The notes below the pieces were generated by a model that was not told the origin of the DNA, did no database searches, and saw only the letters and a program-made list of their open reading frames with translations. The translations under genes were made by a program, and so were the position numbers. From the NCBI GenBank assembly GCA_016184045.1, contig JACPDM010000060.1, forward strand, positions 1 to 33,433: 33,433 bases of DNA. Direction: 5' to 3'. The DNA comes from Micavibrio aeruginosavorus. GTDB taxonomy: Bacteria > Pseudomonadota > Alphaproteobacteria > Micavibrionales > Micavibrionaceae. Shown here in pieces: positions 28,812 through 33,433 of the stretch. Positions within the stretch are counted from its first letter, which is position 1. Every line of letters begins with the position of its first letter.

Positions 28812-29796
28812 GGGGAAAATCGCCGCGGCTCTGGCCTGCGTCCTTCTTCTTTCCGCCTGCTGGACCAGCGACGCGCCCGCGCCCTTCGTCAAATACGGGC
28901 AGCTTGAAGGCGCGCGCAGCACCGGGGCGCATACCGTGCAGCCGGGGGACACGGTCGGATCGCTGGCCGAGCGCTACAGGCTCGAGGTGCGCGACATCAT
29001 GGTGGCAAACAATTTGCAGCCGCCTTATATGCTACAGCCGGGGCAGCGTTTGCATTTGCCGCCGCCGCGTACCTACCGCGTGCGCGGGCGGGATTCGCTT
29101 TATAATGTGTCGCGCCTGTTCAATGTCAGCACGACGCAGATCGCGCGGCTCAACAACCTGTCCGCCCCTTATGTCCTGACGCGCGGGCAGGTGATCAAAC
29201 TCCCCGCCGTGGCGGAAGCGCCTTCGGCCCCGGTGGAAACCATCACCCTTGCGCCGGACGCGGCGGAGCGCGGCGTCAGCCTGCCGCCGCCGGTCATGGC
29301 AGGGGGGATCGAGCGCGAAGAGCTGTCCCCGCCGCAGGTCGCGGGCGTCGCCATTCCGGCCCCGCCGCCGCAGGTGGCGAATGCCAGCCTTGCCGCGAAA
29401 GTGCCCAGCACGACGCCGCCGCGCAGCGGGGCGAAGTTCCTCAAGCCCGTGTCCGGGCCGGTGCTCTCCGCTTACGGCCCGAAGCCGGGCGGGCTGCATA
29501 ATGACGGGGTGAACATCAAGGCCCCGAAGGGCGCGCCGGTGGCGGCGGCGGAAAACGGCGTCGTCGTCTATGCCGATACGATGAAGGGCTACGGCAATAT
29601 GGTCCTGATCCGCCACGCCGACCGGTGGATGACGGCTTACGCGCATCTCGACAATATTCAGGTCGCGCGCGGGGCGACGGTCAAGCGCGGCCAGACGGTC
29701 GGCGCGGTGGGGACGTCCGGCTCGGTCGGCGATCCGCAGCTCCATTTCGAGATCCGCCGGGGGACGGACGCCCTCAATCCCGAGAAATATATGTGA
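28801..29796 (+). CDS. NlpD-like lipoprotein: LysM repeats plus M23 peptidase domain
   Basis: Start chosen at ATG 28801 (MGGRGKIAAALACVLLLSACWTSD, lipobox LSAC); two LysM repeats; LytM-like GPVLSAYGPKPGGLHNDGVNIKAPKGAPVAAAENGVVVYADTMKGYGNMVLIRHADRWMTAYAHLDNI. Overlaps pcm by 11 bp. Confidence 0.92.
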   Translation: MGGRGKIAAALACVLLLSACWTSDAPAPFVKYGQLEGARSTGAHTVQPGDTVGSLAERYRLEVRDIMVANNLQPPYMLQPGQRLHLPPPRTYRVRGRDSLYNVSRLFNVSTTQIARLNNLSAPYVLTRGQVIKLPAVAEAPSAPVETITLAPDAAERGVSLPPPVMAGGIEREELSPPQVAGVAIPAPPPQVANASLAAKVPSTTPPRSGAKFLKPVSGPVLSAYGPKPGGLHNDGVNIKAPKGAPVAAAENGVVVYADTMKGYGNMVLIRHADRWMTAYAHLDNIQVARGATVKRGQTVGAVGTSGSVGDPQLHFEIRRGTDALNPEKYM

Positions 29797-29850
29797 AGAG
29801 CTGTTTCTGGTTTCGCGATTTATTTGACATAATTTATAAAACGGGGTAGG

Positions 29851-30945
29851 GTGGCGCTCCATCACGGATGGTATGGTGCCATGCTCAAGGGACTTTTCAC
29901 ACGGACAGCGAAACCGGTCTTTATCGGCCCGAAGCCAAGGATCGTCGTCGATTTCGGCCATGACGATCCGAGCCGGGGCGACATGCACGGCTTTGCCGGT
30001 CTTGCGCGGCGCATCGCGCATAAGCTCGGCGGGGATGCGGTCTTCGTCGATGCGGAGAGTCTGGCGCTGGCGCACCCGGATGGCGGCTCTCATCAGGAAC
30101 GGCTGATGGCGTTCTTTGAGAAAAGCGGATATCCCGACATTCTATTCGGCTGGAGCCGGGAAAGCGGCAATGCGCCGCTCGCGCGCCTGCGGCAAAACGG
30201 GACGGGGCTTGTCGTCAACAGTGTGAATGAAAAACTCTCCACGCACGTCCCGAGGGTCTGCGACTCCCCCCACATGGTCGCGCATCACTTAAGCGCGGAC
30301 ATCTTGCGCTTCGAGGGTGAAAAATTCGCCCGGGAATACGATGAATTGCCGCGCCCCTTTATCGCCGTTCTGGTCGCGGACTGCATCGAGCCGGAAGCGG
30401 ATTCCCAAAGGCTGGCGGAGATTTGCCGCAATTACGAGGAAGCGACGGTGTTCGTCTGCACAAGCCGCCGGTCGTGGAGCGATTTCTACGAGATGTTCCT
30501 TGAAAACCTTAAATCGCGCGCGGCGGAATCCGGGATGGGAGAGCGCCTGCACGTCGTCGGCTACGATTTCCAGTTCCATCAGGAAAGCTACGGGCCGAAC
30601 GCGCATTATAAGATGTATCCCGGCCTGCTCGATCAGGCCGATCATGTCATCCTGACAGGGTATTCCGGGTCGATCGCGTCCGAAGTTCTGGCGACAGGGA
30701 AGGTTCCCTTCGCCACCAAGCATGAATGGTACGGGCAGATGGTCGCGGACGGGCTTGTCGCCAGTTTCGAGGCGTGCAGTCCGGACAAGCCGTTTCAAAC
30801 CGCGCGGGTGACGCCGATCGACATTACCGCCGATCTGGCCGATTACATCATCGGCTGCCACCGCCGGAATCGCGAGGCGGCTTCCGGCTGGAGGCTGCCG
30901 GGGGCGGCAAGGAAAGCGGCGGCAAGCCCGGATTTCGTCCTCTAG
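29851..30945 (+). CDS. putative ELM1/DUF1022-like protein (start GTG 29851 or ATG 29881)
   Basis: GT-like fold signatures ATVFVCTSRRSWSDFYEMFLENL and DHVILTGYSGSIASEVLATGKVPFA resemble ELM1 family (family call from memory). Confidence 0.55.
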   Translation: MALHHGWYGAMLKGLFTRTAKPVFIGPKPRIVVDFGHDDPSRGDMHGFAGLARRIAHKLGGDAVFVDAESLALAHPDGGSHQERLMAFFEKSGYPDILFGWSRESGNAPLARLRQNGTGLVVNSVNEKLSTHVPRVCDSPHMVAHHLSADILRFEGEKFAREYDELPRPFIAVLVADCIEPEADSQRLAEICRNYEEATVFVCTSRRSWSDFYEMFLENLKSRAAESGMGERLHVVGYDFQFHQESYGPNAHYKMYPGLLDQADHVILTGYSGSIASEVLATGKVPFATKHEWYGQMVADGLVASFEACSPDKPFQTARVTPIDITADLADYIIGCHRRNREAASGWRLPGAARKAAASPDFVL

Positions 30946-30991
30946 CCCCGTTCGATCCCCATAAAACGGCGCATAACCCGGGCGCATCCGC

Positions 30992-31019
30992 TTGATTTCG
31001 GGCCTTTTCCCTTTATAGT
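30992..31019 (+). promoter_or_regulatory. putative sigma70 promoter for yajC-secD-secF
   Basis: TTGATT (30992-30997), 16-bp spacer, TATAGT (31014-31019), about 40 bp upstream of the yajC ATG. Confidence 0.5.
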
Positions 31020-31059
31020 CCTTCGGGAAATTCACCTATTTTCCGGAAAGGGATAAACG

Positions 31060-31398
31060 ATGCTGATTTCTGCTGCCTATGCTGCTGGCGAGGCGACCAA
31101 GATGGCGGCGCCTGCGGGCGCTGGCGAGGCGTTCATGATGAACATGCTGCTGATCCTGATTTTGGTCATCCTGTTCTATGTCCTCCTCATCATGCCGCAA
31201 CAGCGCCGCTTCAAGGAACACCGGGCGATGCTGGACGCGATGAAAAAGGGCGACAAGGTTCTGACCGCCGCCGGGTTCCTCGGCACGGTGGATAGCGTCG
31301 ATAACGAGAAGGGTGAAGTCGTCGTCGATCTCGGCCACGGCGTCAAGGTCACGGCCCTGCGCGCGACCATCCAGATGAAAGTCGAAGGCAAGAAATAA
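31060..31398 (+). CDS. yajC: preprotein translocase subunit YajC
   Basis: ILVILFYVLLIMPQQRRFKEHRAMLDAMKKGDKVLTAAGFLGTVDSVD...VEVDLG-type region, directly before secD. Confidence 0.95.
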   Translation: MLISAAYAAGEATKMAAPAGAGEAFMMNMLLILILVILFYVLLIMPQQRRFKEHRAMLDAMKKGDKVLTAAGFLGTVDSVDNEKGEVVVDLGHGVKVTALRATIQMKVEGKK

Positions 31399-31421
31399 AC
31401 CCCTGAAAGGGAAAAACCGTC

Positions 31422-33005
31422 ATGTCCTCCCAAACCATGATTCACATCCCGCGCTGGAAGAAGATCCTGATCGTCGCGGTCTGCGTCCTGTCGGTGGTCT
31501 ATGCCGCGCCGAACCTGCTGGACAAGCAGACGCGCGAGCATTTGCAGGCGACAAAGCCGAGCTGGATGCCGGTGCGGACGGTCAATCTCGGTCTTGATCT
31601 TCAGGGCGGTTCGCACCTGCTGCTGCAGGTGGAAGCCGACAAGGTGGTGGATGAGCGGGAGGATTCCCTTGTTTCCGCGCTGCGCCCCGAACTGCGCGAG
31701 CAGAAAATCAGCTATACCCGCATCCTCGCGATTCCGCAGGGCGTGCGGGTGACTCTCCGCGACACGGCGGACGTCCCCAAAGTCAAGGCTGCCCTGCGCA
31801 AGATGGACGACCAGCTTGACGTTCTGGTGGCCGAAGACGGGCTGACGGTCGAAGGCAAGCTGACCGAAGCGTCGATCAAGAAGATCAAGGACCAGACCCT
31901 TGGCCAGTCGATCGAGATTGTCCGCCGCCGCGTCGATGAAACCGGCACGCGCGAGCCGTCAATCGCGCGGCAGGGCGACGACCGGATTATCGTCCAGCTT
32001 CCGGGGCTTGATAACCCGCAGCGGGTCAAGGAACTCCTCGGCAAGACGGCGAAGCTGTCCTTCCATATGGTCACGGACGGAAGCGCCGATTTGCGCGAGT
32101 CCGGCGGGGGGCTGACCTTGCCGATGGCGGAAATGCCGGGGCAATCCCTGACTATTGCCCGCACGCCGATCCTCACCGGCGATATGCTGACCAACGCGCA
32201 GCCAAGCTTCCAGCAAGGCTTGCCGGTGGTCAGTTTCAATCTCAACGGCGTCGGGGCCAAGCGTTTTTGCGATGTGACCAGCAAACCGGAAAATATCGAG
32301 CGCCCGTTTGCCATCGTTCTGGACAACACCATCATTTCAGCCCCGTCCATCCGCGAGCCGATCTGCGGCGGAGCAGCGGTGATCTCTGGCCGTTTTACGG
32401 TGCAGGAAACCAATGATCTGTCCCTGTTGCTGCGCGCCGGGGCGCTGCCCGCGCCGCTTCACGTGCTGGAGGAACGCACGGTCGGGCCGTCGCTGGGGGC
32501 GGATTCCGTCGCTTCCGGCAAGAAGGCGCTGCTGATGGCGATGTTGTTCGTCACGATCATGATGTGCACGGCCTACGGCCTGTTCGGGATTTTCGCGGCT
32601 GTGGCGCTCACCATGAACATGATCATGATCATGGCGGTGATGTCGATTTTGCAGGCGACGCTGACCCTTCCCGGGATCGCCGGGGTGGTCCTGACCATCG
32701 GCCTTGCGGTCGATGCCAACGTGCTGATCTTCGAGCGCATGAAGGAAGAATTGCGCTCGGGCCGCAGCATCGCGGCGGCGCTGGATACGGCTTATAACCG
32801 CGCGCTGACGACGACTACGGACTCGAACCTGACCTCGCTGATCGCGGCGCTGATCCTGTTTTCCTTCGGGACGGGGCCGATCAAGGGGTTTGCGGTGACG
32901 ATGTCGATCGGTATCGCGACTTCTTATTTCTGCGCGGTGATGCTGACGCGTCTTATGATTACGACATGGCTGCATGTCAAAAAACCCAAAACCATCCCGG
33001 TATAG
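31422..33005 (+). CDS. secD: protein translocase subunit SecD
   Basis: VNLGLDLQGGSHLLLQVE, IEIVRRRVDETGTREPSIARQGDDRIIVQLPGL, LLLRAGALPAPLHVLEERTVGPSLGADSV, GLAVDANVLIFERMKEELRSGRS. Confidence 0.98.
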   Translation: MSSQTMIHIPRWKKILIVAVCVLSVVYAAPNLLDKQTREHLQATKPSWMPVRTVNLGLDLQGGSHLLLQVEADKVVDEREDSLVSALRPELREQKISYTRILAIPQGVRVTLRDTADVPKVKAALRKMDDQLDVLVAEDGLTVEGKLTEASIKKIKDQTLGQSIEIVRRRVDETGTREPSIARQGDDRIIVQLPGLDNPQRVKELLGKTAKLSFHMVTDGSADLRESGGGLTLPMAEMPGQSLTIARTPILTGDMLTNAQPSFQQGLPVVSFNLNGVGAKRFCDVTSKPENIERPFAIVLDNTIISAPSIREPICGGAAVISGRFTVQETNDLSLLLRAGALPAPLHVLEERTVGPSLGADSVASGKKALLMAMLFVTIMMCTAYGLFGIFAAVALTMNMIMIMAVMSILQATLTLPGIAGVVLTIGLAVDANVLIFERMKEELRSGRSIAAALDTAYNRALTTTTDSNLTSLIAALILFSFGTGPIKGFAVTMSIGIATSYFCAVMLTRLMITTWLHVKKPKTIPV

Positions 33006-33009
33006 AACC

Positions 33010-33433
33010 ATGATTATCAAACTGATCCAGCTGGTCCCCGATAACCTGAAGATCGATTTCTTCGGCCACCGCTTTTACGCCTTTCTGGCAAGCTTCATCA
33101 TTCTTGGCGGCTCGACCTTCTGCCTTGCGACCAAAGGCCTTAATTTCGGCATCGACTTCACCGGCGGGACGGTGATCGAGATTCAGGTGCAGGCAGACCC
33201 GCAGCTTGCGGAGATGCGCGAGCATCTTAATGATCTCGGCCTTGGCGAGGTGTCGCTTCAGGAATTCGGCAGCCCCCGCGACCTGATGATCCGCCTGCGC
33301 CAGCAGGAAGGCGGCCCGGAAGCGCAGCAGGCCGCGATCCAGAAGGTTCAGGACTCCCTGAACGCGCAGCTTGGCGAAGGCAAGGTGGATTTCCGCCGTA
33401 CGGAATTCGTCGGCCCGCAGGTCGGCGAGGAGC
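33010..33433 (+). CDS. secF: protein translocase subunit SecF, truncated by window end
   Basis: ATG at 33010; MIIKLIQLVPDNLKIDFFGHRFYAFLASFIILGGSTFCLATKGLNFGIDFTGGTVIEIQV...; open to the window end. Confidence 0.95.
   Translation, partial: MIIKLIQLVPDNLKIDFFGHRFYAFLASFIILGGSTFCLATKGLNFGIDFTGGTVIEIQVQADPQLAEMREHLNDLGLGEVSLQEFGSPRDLMIRLRQQEGGPEAQQAAIQKVQDSLNAQLGEGKVDFRRTEFVGPQVGEE

Noticed and set aside
1-33433. CRISPR array, transposon/integrase, prophage, toxin-antitoxin or restriction system
   Set aside because: No regularly spaced direct repeats, and no transposase, integrase, phage structural, Cas, TA or R-M protein motifs seen in any frame.

Overview
Window of high-GC, alphaproteobacterial-type chromosome (inferred from gene content and order), mostly housekeeping. 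Recognisable genes: chorismate synthase (disrupted), sppA, a HAD phosphatase, dxs, ispA, xseB, a histone-deacetylase family gene, a gmhA-like SIS isomerase (disrupted), ispH, a P-loop NTPase, rnhA, a class A PBP, a GNAT acetyltransferase, a polytopic membrane protein, mgtE, maeB, a GIY-YIG gene (frameshifted, absent from the ORF track), tRNA-Leu(GAG), lipB, two tandem N-formylglutamate amidohydrolases, serS, pcm, an NlpD-like LysM/M23 lipoprotein, an ELM1-like protein, yajC, secD and the 5' end of secF. No CRISPR array, transposase, phage module or rRNA was seen. The main points of interest are: (1) a perfect 38-bp palindrome at 26801..26838 just after serS, whose core is a perfect parS-type sequence TGTTTCACGTGAAACA; (2) at least three, possibly four, conserved genes broken by small out-of-frame lesions (aroC, gmhA-like, GIY-YIG, perhaps the 17-18 kb membrane gene); (3) a family of REP-like palindromes, one apparently read in frame in the dxs N-terminus, two with identical 12-5-12 geometry flanking an accessory islet with a small unknown ORF between serS and pcm, where surE would usually be expected; (4) an unusual P-loop NTPase between ispH and rnhA. 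No clearly new multi-gene system is evident.
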